Positions 9,493-19,261 of a stretch of DNA of 64,000 nucleotides are shown one piece after another. Every line of letters starts with the position of its first letter. Within the stretch, counting starts at the first letter, position 1. The notes beneath the pieces were generated by a model. The model searched no databases. It saw only the letters and a program-made list of their open reading frames with translations, and had not been told where the DNA came from. The translations under genes were made by a program, and so were the position numbers. The DNA comes from Alicyclobacillus fastidiosus (GTDB lineage: Bacteria; Bacillota; Bacilli; Alicyclobacillales; Alicyclobacillaceae), in NCBI RefSeq assembly GCF_026651875.1, contig NZ_CP104067.1, positions 5,508,501-5,572,500 on the forward strand, in the 5' to 3' direction.

Positions 9493-10513
9493 AATTGGCC
9501 CCCCTCTTCATAAAGCCCTCGCGACTGTCGATCAAATAGAGTGGCCTATCCATCACTTCATCATAAATGCGCCCGATATACTCTCCTAGTACCCCCATGC
9601 AGATGAGGATCACCCCGCCTAAGACAAGCGCTACAAACGTCAGGATATCCACACTCGAGGCCGCGTGCTGGACAATCAATACGGCTAACAAATACACCAT
9701 CCCGGCCAGAAAGCTCACCAGCCCTAAATAACCCGCCAGCTTCATCGGCACGTGTGAAAATGATGTAATGCCATCCAGCGACAATCTGAGCATCTTTTTC
9801 ATCGAGTATTTGGTCTTGCCGGCCTGGCGGCTGTCGCGGGAATACTCCACCGCTATCTGCCGAAACCCAGACCAACTGACCATCCCGCGGATAAAGCGGT
9901 GCTGCTCCTTCATCGACGACAGTACGTCGCAAACTTTCCGATCGATGAGCCGGAAGTCGCCAGTGTCCACCGGAATCTCCACGTCGGTGAGGCGGTGTAA
10001 CACGCGATAAAAAATCGACGCACTCCACTTCTTAAATCGCGTTTCGCCCTTTCGCTCCATGCGCTTGGCGTACACGACCTGGTACCCTTGTTGCCACTTC
10101 TCGACCATCACTGGAATCAACTCGGGTGGATCTTGCAAATCTCCGTCGATGACCACCACGGCATCGCCGGCGGCGTGATCCATCCCGGCGGTAATCGCCA
10201 GTTGGTGCCCAAAATTGCGCGAGAAATTGATGAGTTTGACCCGGTCATCTGCGCGGCAGATGCCGCGCAGGATGGTGGCCGTTTGATCCCGGCTGCCGTC
10301 GTTCACGAACAGCAGCTCATACGTGTCACCCAACGTCTCCATCACATCTTTGAGTCGCGAGTACGTCTGCACAATCACTTCTTCTTCGTTGTAGACCGGG
10401 ACGACGACCGAAATGCGCACGTGCTCGTCGACAAGAGGACGTTGCGACTCGCTGTGTTTTCCCTGTGTCATTGTCAGATCACTCACCTCGTAGGAAACAA
10501 TCCTCCTAGCCAC
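9485..10513 (-). CDS. GT2 polyprenyl-phosphate glycosyltransferase (GtrB/ArnC-like)
   Basis: Enzyme of about 342 residues that loads a sugar from a nucleotide donor onto a polyprenyl phosphate. The GT-A catalytic half shows VVPVYNEEEVI, FVNDGSRD and the metal-binding acidic motif VVIDGDLQDPPELIP; two membrane helices follow (about 245-310, LAGYLGLVSFLAGMVY and a second ending in GVLGEYIGRIYDEV). GTG at 10513 has AGGAGG seven bases upstream; ATG at 10471 (MTQGKHSE) is an alternative. It sits between GT-C and GtrA genes in one operon, which suggests synthesis of a lipid-linked sugar for decorating wall polymer or surface protein. Confidence 0.9.
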   Translation of the reverse strand: MARRIVSYEVSDLTMTQGKHSESQRPLVDEHVRISVVVPVYNEEEVIVQTYSRLKDVMETLGDTYELLFVNDGSRDQTATILRGICRADDRVKLINFSRNFGHQLAITAGMDHAAGDAVVVIDGDLQDPPELIPVMVEKWQQGYQVVYAKRMERKGETRFKKWSASIFYRVLHRLTDVEIPVDTGDFRLIDRKVCDVLSSMKEQHRFIRGMVSWSGFRQIAVEYSRDSRQAGKTKYSMKKMLRLSLDGITSFSHVPMKLAGYLGLVSFLAGMVYLLAVLIVQHAASSVDILTFVALVLGGVILICMGVLGEYIGRIYDEVMDRPLYLIDSREGFMKRGANCD

Positions 10514-10528
10514 CGTTCATCCTCCTGT

Positions 10529-12874
10529 CTATTTCGTCGCCGTCTTGCCAACGTACTCGTACAACTGCGTACCCCCGCCGAAACCGCCAAATCCTCCGAA
10601 GCCACCGAGGCTGTCTCCACTCGTTTTGGCCGTTGTGGAATCCTCCCACTCAGATGTCGGCACGAGTTTGCAATTTTTCTCGATCCAGCTGAGATTCTGC
10701 GACTGTGTACTCGAAGCGCCAAATCCTCCGAAGCCGCCCATGGCCGCATAGCCACCAGCTGCATTGCCGCCTCGGAAACCACTGAAGTCAGCATCCGCCC
10801 AATCTGCAAAGTTCCCAAAGCCTGCCCCGTTTCCGCTGCCGCCGAATGCAGATGAATATTTGTCAGACGCCGCTCGATTCGCCCCAGACGCCGAAGTCCT
10901 TCCGCCAGAGACGAGAAAATATTTGACCTTGCCTGCTTCTGCGAGCGATTGTAGTTTTGACGCGGTGATGGCCGGATCGGTGCCCCGGAATCCGCCCATC
11001 GCCATGACCGGAAGTCCTGTCGCTAAAATGTAGGGCGCCGCGGTCGTGGCATTTTGTGTCACGAGCAAGTAGCCGCCTTGATAATGACTCTTCAGGAGGC
11101 TCAACAACTTCTCATTCACATTCGCGCCCGTCTGCCCGAACCCCGCAAAGTTTCCGGGGAAATTATGACTGCCCGCGCTGCGCGACACGTTGGGCCCAGC
11201 GGTCGGATCCGATCCGTTCCCCGCATAGGTCAACGTGCTGTATGACCAATAAGCAGGGATGACGGCGACACTAAACAGAGATGCACCGACCATCACCCTG
11301 TTGAATAGTCGCTTGCGATTCGTGACAAACGTCAGCATCAGCGCAACCAAGGCAAGGACCGCGCCGATTCCAACCCATAACGCGAGCGTCCCGCGCAACG
11401 TGGAGTACGACCATACCAGGTGCAATTGATACGCGGCCATGCCTAGTACCACAACGACGACGCCGAGTGCCACCCGCCACTTGTGATGCAGGTAGTGGCG
11501 CACTTCGCCAAAACCGATGCCGATCATCGCCGCGATGGCAGGCGCCATCGTCACCATGTAATACGTGTGCAGTGCGGCGACGAAGGTGAAATAGAGGACC
11601 GTGGTCGCAAACCACACGCTCCACATCGCCACGGACGGCCAATCCTTCGCCTCATCCGCCTTGCGGCGAAGATACGTGAACAGCACGAGGAAAAAGCCAG
11701 CGATGCCAAGCGGCAACCACCAACCGATCTGATCAGCCACACTGCCAGTAAAGAGTCGAAGCAATCCGTCATTGCCACCGCCGGTCCACGACCCGCGACT
11801 CATGTTCGCAAAGGATTGCGACTGCCCTTGCTGATACCCTTTCCCTTGGCCCTGCCCAAAACCGCCTTGACCGGCCGGGCGATTGGTTTGACCGTGGTAT
11901 TGGAAGCCATTCTGAGAAGACCCGGAATTGTTCCCCAAGTAGGCGCGTTGACCCTTCGCGGAGTCAGTCTGTGTTGCATGTCCCGCAGTTCGCGCCCCGC
12001 TGCCACCGTGCGCCCCCATCAAGTTTCCTGTGACTCGCTCGATACCATCGTAGCCAAAGGCGAGATTGACTTCGCTGTTCGTCTGGGTGCTGCCGACCCA
12101 CGGTCTGTCCTGAGCCGGCACCGCATCGACGATGACCGACCACGAGAACGACACGACCGTAAGGACGCAGGCAGCCAAGAACAGATGAACGATTTTGGTC
12201 CGAACCCGGATGCCCTTGACGAATACGTAGCCAGCAATCAACGCGGGTAGGACCAAAAACGCTTCGGCGAACTTGATGTTAAACCCGATGCCGAGCACTC
12301 CGGCGGCCGTGAGCAGCCAGGCCAGCCTGTGTCTGCCTTCGGCGGCTTTCAACAGTGCAAAAGCGGCGACCAGACACGCCGTCGTGAGAATGCTGTCGAT
12401 GGTGTTGTTGCGGTTGGTCGCCACAGACAGCGGCGTAATGGCCAACAGAAACGCCGAGATGAGCCCCGGAATGTACCCGTGCCGCTTCGCGACGAGGTGG
12501 TAAATCAAGAGGACGGAGATCACGCCAGACAGCGCTTCTGGCGCTAGAATACTCCAGCCGTGGAAGCCAAAGATCCACGCGCTAAGCGTCTGTATCCAAA
12601 AGCCGACGGGAGGTTTGTCGATGGTGATAAAGCCACCTGGATCGAACGAAAGAAAGAAGAAGTTGTGGAAGCTCTGCAACATGCTCTTTACGGCTGCCGC
12701 GTAATACGTGTTGCCATATCCATCTTTCGACAAGTTCCAGAAGTCGAGGAAGATAGACACAAGCCCGATGAGAACCAACCAAACATGCCTGCGTCGAAAT
12801 TGAATCTTATTCACTGACGTCACTCCAGAATCCATTCTATGTGGTACCTCGCTGGCGCATTGCGATGCCTCCAT
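10529..12874 (-). CDS. GT-C family glycosyltransferase (PMT/ArnT-like)
   Basis: Multi-membrane glycosyltransferase of 781 residues with the PMT_2/ArnT layout. The first loop carries an acidic signature (NLSKDGYGNTYYAAAVKSML), followed by FDPGGFITIDKPPVGFWIQT, the conserved region after the first extracytoplasmic loop in bacterial homologues, and then about ten hydrophobic helices. A large extracytoplasmic C-terminal part (about 560-781) ends in repeated Gly/Phe runs (LGGFGGFGGFGGG). The family uses polyprenyl-phosphate sugars as donors, consistent with the GT2 and GtrA genes immediately downstream. Acceptor unknown; surface-layer proteins or wall polymers are reasonable guesses. An internal Gly/Gln-rich loop (about 335-360) is unusual. 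Confidence 0.88.
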   Translation of the reverse strand: MEASQCASEVPHRMDSGVTSVNKIQFRRRHVWLVLIGLVSIFLDFWNLSKDGYGNTYYAAAVKSMLQSFHNFFFLSFDPGGFITIDKPPVGFWIQTLSAWIFGFHGWSILAPEALSGVISVLLIYHLVAKRHGYIPGLISAFLLAITPLSVATNRNNTIDSILTTACLVAAFALLKAAEGRHRLAWLLTAAGVLGIGFNIKFAEAFLVLPALIAGYVFVKGIRVRTKIVHLFLAACVLTVVSFSWSVIVDAVPAQDRPWVGSTQTNSEVNLAFGYDGIERVTGNLMGAHGGSGARTAGHATQTDSAKGQRAYLGNNSGSSQNGFQYHGQTNRPAGQGGFGQGQGKGYQQGQSQSFANMSRGSWTGGGNDGLLRLFTGSVADQIGWWLPLGIAGFFLVLFTYLRRKADEAKDWPSVAMWSVWFATTVLYFTFVAALHTYYMVTMAPAIAAMIGIGFGEVRHYLHHKWRVALGVVVVVLGMAAYQLHLVWSYSTLRGTLALWVGIGAVLALVALMLTFVTNRKRLFNRVMVGASLFSVAVIPAYWSYSTLTYAGNGSDPTAGPNVSRSAGSHNFPGNFAGFGQTGANVNEKLLSLLKSHYQGGYLLVTQNATTAAPYILATGLPVMAMGGFRGTDPAITASKLQSLAEAGKVKYFLVSGGRTSASGANRAASDKYSSAFGGSGNGAGFGNFADWADADFSGFRGGNAAGGYAAMGGFGGFGASSTQSQNLSWIEKNCKLVPTSEWEDSTTAKTSGDSLGGFGGFGGFGGGTQLYEYVGKTATK

Positions 12875-13010
12875 GACGGAAGGTCCGTTGCTTCGGAAGA
12901 GTTATCAGAAAATACCTTGTGACAAACCCATCTCGCCTTTCACGTGCTATAGCCTACCGTCTGATTATTGATTTATCGTTGAATCCCCGCCTCCACGCAC
13001 CCACAAAATT

Positions 13011-13060
13011 AGGGGCTGTCCCCAAAAGTCTCAACGATGACGACCTTTAGGACAGCCCCT
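13011..13060 (-). terminator. Terminator-like hairpin after the RND pump
   Basis: The arms AGGGGCTGTCC and GGACAGCCCCT are separated by about 26 bases. On the minus strand this follows the RND gene and ends in a T-rich TAATTTT tail. Part of the loop (CCAAAAGTCTCAACGATG) could form additional structure. Confidence 0.6.
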
Positions 13061-13109
13061 TGTCGATTGCCTATACAGGATGGTTAAAGCTCAATTTAAA
13101 CCATTCCGC

Positions 13110-16100
13110 TTACACCCCAAGTCCCGTACCTGTGGTTGGAATGGACGGACCGCGCTTTTTGCCCCTGCGGTGCTTGAACCGCGAAATCCAATTGTCCAGC
13201 ATGACGTAGACCACGGGTACGAGGACGAGTGTGACCAAAGTCGAGAACGCGAGCCCAAACGCGATGACCGTCGCCATCGACGCCAACGTCTCTGCACCCT
13301 TCCCGTAACCGATGACGAGCGGCATCATGGCGAGAATGGTGGTCAACGTGGACATGACAATCGGGCGCAGGCGGATCGGCCCTGCCTCGAGCAGCGCCTC
13401 GCGCAAAGGCCTGCCCTGTTTGCGCAAGTGGTTCGTGTAGTCAATTAAGACAATCGCGTTGTTCGCAATCAGCCCCATCACCATGATGACGCCAATCGCC
13501 GAGTCGATGTTCAAAGACCTATGGGTCAGGAACAAGCCGAGCGCCGCACCGATAAACGTCGGCGGCAGACAGAACATGATGACGAGCGGCGTCAGGAGCG
13601 CCTCAAACAAACTGGCCATCAGCATGTACAAAAGCAGGATAGAGAACCCAAACGCCGCGGCCAAGCCAACGAACGCGCTCGTCATGAAGGCGCCATTTTG
13701 ACCGAACCCGACGTAGTAGCCTTGCGGGACGTGAAGGCTCTTCAGCTCTTTGCCAAGCGTCGCCTGGACGCGTCCCGACGTGGCGCCATACGGCGTGGCG
13801 CTGACCGTGACCGAACGCACGCCGTTCACGTGCGAAATCTGCGGCGGCTCCTGCGAAGTCGTCAGGCTCCCCAGTTGTGTGACCGGAACGAACTGACCAC
13901 TGTTATTTTCAACTTGAACCTGCGACAAGTTGTTCAGGTTTTGCGAGAAGGACGACGGCAGTTGAACGACGATGTCATACTGCTGACTCCCCTGGAAGAA
14001 CGTCGACGCTTTGGTCCCTTGGAACGCCGTCTGCAACGTCGATTCCACCTGCTGCGCACTCAACCCGAATTGCGCGAGTGCCGCCTGGTTGATGTTCAAC
14101 TGGTAGTCAGGCGTGCCCGACGCCGTCTGGTTGTCGACGTACTCGAGGCCTGGCGTCGCCTTCATGATCTTCTCCACTTGATCACTTAAAATCTGCAACG
14201 TCTGGTTGTCTGGTCCTTGGATTTGAACGGTAATGCTGTTCGATCCCGGCCCGCTCCCGTTCGCAGACCCCGGCGTCACCAAGATCTGCGCACCTGGAAT
14301 GTCGCTCACGACGCCGCCAAAGTCGTGCGCCATCTGGTTGACAGAATTCGAAGACACGCTGTTCGCAAACGTCAGATTGACGGTCGCCTGATTCGTCGAC
14401 GAGGTCGCACCATAGGACGCGCCGCCGATTTCGGCGTTGACCTGGACAATGCCCTTCATATCCTGTTTTGCGAGCTTCTCAACCTGTTGCACCACCTGAT
14501 TCGTCGACTGCAAGTCGGTTCCATCGGCCGTCTGAATGGAGATGGAGATCTGGTTGTCCCCGACGTTGGGCACCAGCTCAAATCCAATCGACGGCACGAG
14601 CGCAAAGCTGAGCACGAGCATCGCGGTCGCGCCAAAGATGATGCTTTTGCGGTGGTTCAAGCTCCACTGAAGGACCCGCCGGTACGCGCGGGTCAAGTCG
14701 TACATGCCACGACCCATCCAGTCAAACGGGGCCCAGGCGCGAAATGGCGCGGTCTTCCCTGGAATGGTTTCTTCCCCCTCAAACCGGCGGCCGCGCAACA
14801 GCCGCGACGCGAGCATCGGCGTAAACGTCAATGCCACAAACAAGGCGGCGATGTGCGAGAAACTGACCGTCAAGGACAGCGGGCGGAAAAACTGCCCAGC
14901 GATACCTGGCACGAAGATGGAGGGCGCAAACACGCAAATCTGCGCGAGTGCGGCGACGACCACGGCCAGACCGACTTCCTTTGTCCCCTGCCTCGCGGCC
15001 TCAACCGGACCAATCCCCGTCTGTCTGGCTCGAAAAATACTCTCCAACACGACGATGGAGAAGTCGACCAAGGACCCGAGGCCCACGGCCAAGCTCCCGA
15101 GCGTGATGGAGTTGATGGACAAGTTGCTAAAGTACATCAGAGCGAACGTCGCCAGTGTGGCGATCGGGATCGCCACGGCGACGACGACCGTCGTCCGGAT
15201 ACTGCGAAGGATCAGCAGAATGACGAGAATACCGAACACAAACCCGAGGATGGTGTGGTTGACCACCGTGTTGATGGTATCCCGAATCGACTGCGCACTG
15301 TCTGATAAGACACTGAGATGCACGCCTTGCGGCAACTGCGATTGCAGCTGTTTGACCTCGGATTGCACCTCATTGGAGACGGTCACCGTATTCGCGTCGC
15401 TCGCCTGCGAGATATCGAGCGTCACGGCCGGTTGACCGTTCACCGTCGAGATCATCGTCACCGTTTTATCTCCATCGTCGACGTCTGCCACGTCTTTTAG
15501 GCTGATGGTGCCGCCACCAGCCAACGAAATCGGCACGTCATTCAGCTCGTCCACCGAGGAAAACTGCCCATTGACGCGCAGCGGGATGAGCAGAGAGCCC
15601 TTTTGTACCTGTCCCGCATCCGCAGACAGGTTGCTGCCCTGTAGCGCTTGGACGACTTGCTCGATGGACAGATGGTAGAGCTGCAGCTTGTCCGGCTGCA
15701 CGTTCACCGTGATTTGACGCGTCAAGTTCCCCGATGGCGTCACGCCGGCCACACCATTGAGATGCTGCAGCGCGGGTTGGACGATATTCGTCGCTACGTC
15801 GCTGATGGCCTGCTGCGACTGATTGCCATAGAGGGACAAGGTCATGATGGGGAGACTATTCGGATCGAACTGTTCGACGCCAGGCGTCCCCGCATTGCTC
15901 GGCAACTGTCCCTGCGTCCTGGAGACGATGCTACGCATCTCGTTGAGCGCCTCGTCGATGTCCGTTCCGTAGTTGAACTCGACGATGACCAGGCTGCTCC
16001 CCTGTGTCGAGGTGGATTGAATCTGCGAGACGCCTGACAGCCCCTGAAGCCCCTGCTCAATGGGGTCGGTCACCTGCTGCTCGACCGCCTCCGGCGACGC

Positions 16101-16259
16101 GCCAGTCCAGGACGTGGCCACCGCAGCCACAGGTAGATTCAATTTTGGATACAACTCTTCAGGCAACTGGAACACCGAGAAGATGCCGACAATCACCACG
16201 GCAATCATGATCATCGTGATGGTTACTGGGCGGCGAATTGAGAGATTAGCTATTTTCAC
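13110..16259 (-). CDS. RND-family efflux transporter (AcrB/SwrC-like)
   Basis: Resistance-nodulation-division pump of 1,049 residues, the normal family length, with 12 membrane helices in two duplicated halves and two large extracytoplasmic loops. N-terminus MKIANLSIRRPVTITMIMIA and the LPEELYPKLNLPV segment are classic. In helix 4 the usual paired Asp relay reads VDFSIVVLES: the second Asp is Phe. In helix 10 the Lys position reads IANNAIVLID, so Lys is Asn. These departures from AcrB suggest a modified proton relay. GTG start at 16259 with an upstream AGGAG. It follows its lipoprotein adaptor gene by 65 bp. Substrate unknown; amphiphiles are typical for Gram-positive relatives. Confidence 0.93.
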   Translation of the reverse strand: MKIANLSIRRPVTITMIMIAVVIVGIFSVFQLPEELYPKLNLPVAAVATSWTGASPEAVEQQVTDPIEQGLQGLSGVSQIQSTSTQGSSLVIVEFNYGTDIDEALNEMRSIVSRTQGQLPSNAGTPGVEQFDPNSLPIMTLSLYGNQSQQAISDVATNIVQPALQHLNGVAGVTPSGNLTRQITVNVQPDKLQLYHLSIEQVVQALQGSNLSADAGQVQKGSLLIPLRVNGQFSSVDELNDVPISLAGGGTISLKDVADVDDGDKTVTMISTVNGQPAVTLDISQASDANTVTVSNEVQSEVKQLQSQLPQGVHLSVLSDSAQSIRDTINTVVNHTILGFVFGILVILLILRSIRTTVVVAVAIPIATLATFALMYFSNLSINSITLGSLAVGLGSLVDFSIVVLESIFRARQTGIGPVEAARQGTKEVGLAVVVAALAQICVFAPSIFVPGIAGQFFRPLSLTVSFSHIAALFVALTFTPMLASRLLRGRRFEGEETIPGKTAPFRAWAPFDWMGRGMYDLTRAYRRVLQWSLNHRKSIIFGATAMLVLSFALVPSIGFELVPNVGDNQISISIQTADGTDLQSTNQVVQQVEKLAKQDMKGIVQVNAEIGGASYGATSSTNQATVNLTFANSVSSNSVNQMAHDFGGVVSDIPGAQILVTPGSANGSGPGSNSITVQIQGPDNQTLQILSDQVEKIMKATPGLEYVDNQTASGTPDYQLNINQAALAQFGLSAQQVESTLQTAFQGTKASTFFQGSQQYDIVVQLPSSFSQNLNNLSQVQVENNSGQFVPVTQLGSLTTSQEPPQISHVNGVRSVTVSATPYGATSGRVQATLGKELKSLHVPQGYYVGFGQNGAFMTSAFVGLAAAFGFSILLLYMLMASLFEALLTPLVIMFCLPPTFIGAALGLFLTHRSLNIDSAIGVIMVMGLIANNAIVLIDYTNHLRKQGRPLREALLEAGPIRLRPIVMSTLTTILAMMPLVIGYGKGAETLASMATVIAFGLAFSTLVTLVLVPVVYVMLDNWISRFKHRRGKKRGPSIPTTGTGLGV

Positions 16260-16324
16260 CCATCTATCTCCTATCTATTTACATACAGAAGAACCGTTCC
16301 ACGAAGACTGGGCCTTACGTCAGT

Positions 16325-18121
16325 CTAATTCGCCTTCGATCCGTCCTCCGACACAACCTTCACCTTATCTCCATCCGAGAGGAGGTTTTGCCCTTGCACG
16401 ACGATCTTGTCGCCAACCTCAAGCCCGCTCGTGATTTGGTATTGCGTACTCGACATCGCCCCCACCTGGACAATCCGGCTGTGAACCACACCCTTTTGCT
16501 CGACGAAGACTTCCTCCGCACCACTCTGCATGCTAAGTACCGCATCGGCCGGCACTAAAATGACCTTCTTCGTCGCGGAATTGGCCAATTGCGCCTCTAC
16601 CTGTAATCCTGGCAGGAGCTGTGAGTGGCTTCCGTCAATCGTGATATCCACCGGATATTGATTGGTCGTCTGATTGAGCTCTGGATGGACGTCCAACACC
16701 TTGCCTGAAAAAGTCTGGTTTAAACTCGGCACCTGGATGTTCATCGCAGCGCCCGCGTGCACTTTGCCAATGTCCGATTCCGGCACATTGACCGTCGTCA
16801 TGATAGGGCTCGTCGACGCGATGGTGATGAGCGTGGTTTGCGGCCCCACCTGCTGTCCAACCTGGGCACCGACCGATTGCACGACGCCGGAAATCGGCGA
16901 CACCACACGTCCGTCCTGAATCTGGACCTGCAGCGATTTCTGCGCCGTATCCGCCTGAACCTGATCTTGTCGCAACGCATTGGCTGCGTTGTCCAGCGTT
17001 TCCTTCTGCTGCGTCTTATCCGCGGAGATCTTCTTCGCCAACCCGAGTGACGTCACTGCGGCGTCATATTGCGCCTGTGCCTGCTTCAACGACGCCTGCG
17101 CCGCGGTCACCGCCACTTTCGCCTGCTGTGCCGTATTGCTGTCACTCGCCGGCGGCGCCGCATCCGCGACCCCCTTCTTGGCATTGGCCAAATTGGCCTG
17201 CGCTTGCGACAAGGTACTCTGCGCCGAGGCCACGCTCTGGTTCCCGGAGTTGTATTGCTGCTGAGCCTGTTGAAGCGTGTTGTACCCACTACTCAAACTC
17301 TGATAAACGGTTTGATCCGCCGTCATCGTCGCCGCATACGGATTGGTTCCGACGTATCCACCCTGTTGCCAGGACTGGTAGTGTGACAGGGCTTCCTGGT
17401 AGGCTTCGGAGGCCTGTTGAATCTGGTCTTCCGTGATCGATCCGTATTGTGCCTGCGCCGTGTCCAAGGCCTGCTTCAGTATCGTTAAATTGCTCTGTGC
17501 GATATCCAATCCCTGTTGTGCAGATGTAACGGCCTGCTCATCCGCATCGACCACCGCCTGCAACGCCGATTGATCTTCCGGCGTCGTGGCCGTCCCACTG
17601 AGCGTTTGCTGCTCCTGAAGTTGCGCCTTCTGCAGATTCACCTGAGCCGTCTGTAAGGCTGCCGCCTGTTCCGATACGGCACTTTGCGCCGACGAAACCT
17701 GTTGCTCTGCATTTACGTTATCGTTATATAATGCCTGTGCGTCAGCATACTGCTGTTGCGCGCTGACGACCGCCGCGTTCGCTTGGTCAGCCGCATTTTC
17801 TTGCGGAACGACGGTAGATGGGTCTAGCGACGCCAACGTCTCACCAGCTTGAATGGTCTGTCCCACACGAACGTTTAACTGTGAGAGTTGCCCAGACCCC
17901 GCTGGTGCTAAAGTCGTCTGAATGTATGGTGTGACCGTTCCCAAGTAGGTATCGCCAATCGACTGGTTGCTCAATTGAACCGTCTGAACACTGACGGCTT
18001 CCGGTGGCACTGGCGTCGACTTGGCGGTTGCTCCCTTCAAGCCACATCCAGCCACGCCCCCTACTGCAATCAGTCCGACACTGATGAGCAAGGATGCCTG
18101 TTTCTGTGCAAGATTCCCCAT
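16325..18121 (-). CDS. Lipoprotein HlyD-type adaptor for the RND pump
   Basis: Adaptor protein of 598 residues starting at ATG 18121 (AGAGAGGA upstream; the longer frame to 18175 is unsupported). Signal peptide with lipobox VAGC, so it is lipid-anchored, unlike the adaptor at 5408. Domain order: lipoyl half (LNVRVGQTIQAGETLASLD), long Gln/Ala coiled-coil hairpin (about 95-370), lipoyl half (VVSPISGVVQSVGAQVGQ), beta-barrel and membrane-proximal domain. At the hairpin turn (about 255) is GGYVGTNPYAAT, nearly the same motif as in the ABC-linked adaptor. Directly upstream of the RND gene in the same operon, hence its partner. Confidence 0.9.
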   Translation of the reverse strand: MGNLAQKQASLLISVGLIAVGGVAGCGLKGATAKSTPVPPEAVSVQTVQLSNQSIGDTYLGTVTPYIQTTLAPAGSGQLSQLNVRVGQTIQAGETLASLDPSTVVPQENAADQANAAVVSAQQQYADAQALYNDNVNAEQQVSSAQSAVSEQAAALQTAQVNLQKAQLQEQQTLSGTATTPEDQSALQAVVDADEQAVTSAQQGLDIAQSNLTILKQALDTAQAQYGSITEDQIQQASEAYQEALSHYQSWQQGGYVGTNPYAATMTADQTVYQSLSSGYNTLQQAQQQYNSGNQSVASAQSTLSQAQANLANAKKGVADAAPPASDSNTAQQAKVAVTAAQASLKQAQAQYDAAVTSLGLAKKISADKTQQKETLDNAANALRQDQVQADTAQKSLQVQIQDGRVVSPISGVVQSVGAQVGQQVGPQTTLITIASTSPIMTTVNVPESDIGKVHAGAAMNIQVPSLNQTFSGKVLDVHPELNQTTNQYPVDITIDGSHSQLLPGLQVEAQLANSATKKVILVPADAVLSMQSGAEEVFVEQKGVVHSRIVQVGAMSSTQYQITSGLEVGDKIVVQGQNLLSDGDKVKVVSEDGSKAN

Positions 18122-18393
18122 TTTTGTAGTCCTCTCTGATCTCGTTCCAAACGTGGGTGTTGACACGTTTGCCACTTGATTCTTATCTTGTTGAATTGTT
18201 TAGAAACTATAGTACATATCGTCGGGGTTTGAGCGGTTTTTTGCAAGACGTAAAAATAGGAGTTTGTGAGGGAAATGAGGCAATTCGGCCGCGTGTTGAC
18301 GATGGAATCCACGAATTCTATCTGTATATGAATATCAAAATATATACATAGATAAATATCGGTTTATATAATCCTCTTCCGGATGGCTTGACA

Positions 18394-18424
18394 CGTGCTG
18401 GGAGGGACGAGCCCCGAAGGCACG
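18394..18424 (+). promoter_or_regulatory. Hairpin in the 5' leader of the SGNH hydrolase
   Basis: Outer arms CGTGC and GCACG enclose an inner GGG...CCC hairpin; a second small stem (ACTTC / GAAGT) follows just before the ribosome binding site. The structure could hide the start region of the gene at 18449. I do not recognise it as a known riboswitch class. Confidence 0.35.
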
Positions 18425-18448
18425 AGACTTCAATTCAAGGAAGTTTGG

Positions 18449-19261
18449 ATGTCCGTGGTCTATCGTAAACAAGTGAATATGGGGGTGGTTCCGATAAAGA
18501 AGCTGCATCGTCGCGTCGGAATTGGGGCAAGTATTGCCGCTGCCGCCATCGCAGGTTTCCTGATTGGCGATTACATGAATATGCCGTTACCCAGTCCGAT
18601 TGTCACGGTCAAGGCGGACGCCTCGCTCCCTCCCACAGCCACCAAGGAGAACGTGATGGTCGTCGGTGGTTCAATGGCGCACGGCTGGAAAGATCCGAAT
18701 GACGACAGTTATTTGAAGCGGGCGTTTCAATCCCTGACGGACAGTACCAACGTGACTTACGAATATCATGACAAGACGATTGTCGGCGGATCTGCCACCA
18801 CAGTCTCGAAATCCAAGTTCGAAAGTTGGCTGCAAGGTGTGAAACCAAACGTGGTGGTCCTGTCCTGGGGATTTCTGAACGACGCCCACAACAAGGTATC
18901 CCCGACTGCCATCCGCCAAGCGATATCGGATGAAATTACGGAAGCGCTCGCGGCCCATGCCGTCGTGCTTGTCGTATCGCCCCCGGTGACAGAGGCGTCG
19001 GAAACGAACTACGAGACACTCACCAACGAGTATGTCTCAGAGGAGTTTGCAGCCGCCAAATCCATAGAAAACCCAAACGTCTATGACATGGATGTATTGA
19101 ATCAGATGCGCTCCTTTTTGACCGCTCACAACGAAACGTGGCGACAATATTTCGGGGATTCCTGGCATCCCAACCAGGCCGGACATGAATTGGCGGGCTC
19201 TCTTTTGTTTAACGACCTCATCGAAACCTTTCACCAAGCCCCGATTCGGAGCAAGGACTAA
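18449..19261 (+). CDS. Secreted/membrane-anchored SGNH (GDSL-like) hydrolase
   Basis: A 270-residue protein starting at ATG 18449 with AAGGAAG upstream. An N-terminal hydrophobic segment (about 20-40, GIGASIAAAAIAGFLIG) acts as signal or anchor. The catalytic domain begins VMVVGGSMAHGWKD, where GGS supplies the nucleophile Ser of block I, and ends with DSWHPNQAGHELA, the Asp-x-x-His of block V. SGNH enzymes deacylate or cleave esters on lipids, glycans or wall polymers. It lies beside envelope-transport genes but is transcribed separately. Wall-polymer modification is a reasonable but unproven role. Confidence 0.85.
   Translation: MSVVYRKQVNMGVVPIKKLHRRVGIGASIAAAAIAGFLIGDYMNMPLPSPIVTVKADASLPPTATKENVMVVGGSMAHGWKDPNDDSYLKRAFQSLTDSTNVTYEYHDKTIVGGSATTVSKSKFESWLQGVKPNVVVLSWGFLNDAHNKVSPTAIRQAISDEITEALAAHAVVLVVSPPVTEASETNYETLTNEYVSEEFAAAKSIENPNVYDMDVLNQMRSFLTAHNETWRQYFGDSWHPNQAGHELAGSLLFNDLIETFHQAPIRSKD

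Noticed and set aside
14217..15305. 362-codon Arg/His-rich frame opposite the RND gene
   Set aside because: Antisense shadow in G+C-rich DNA; no ribosome binding site, no domain.
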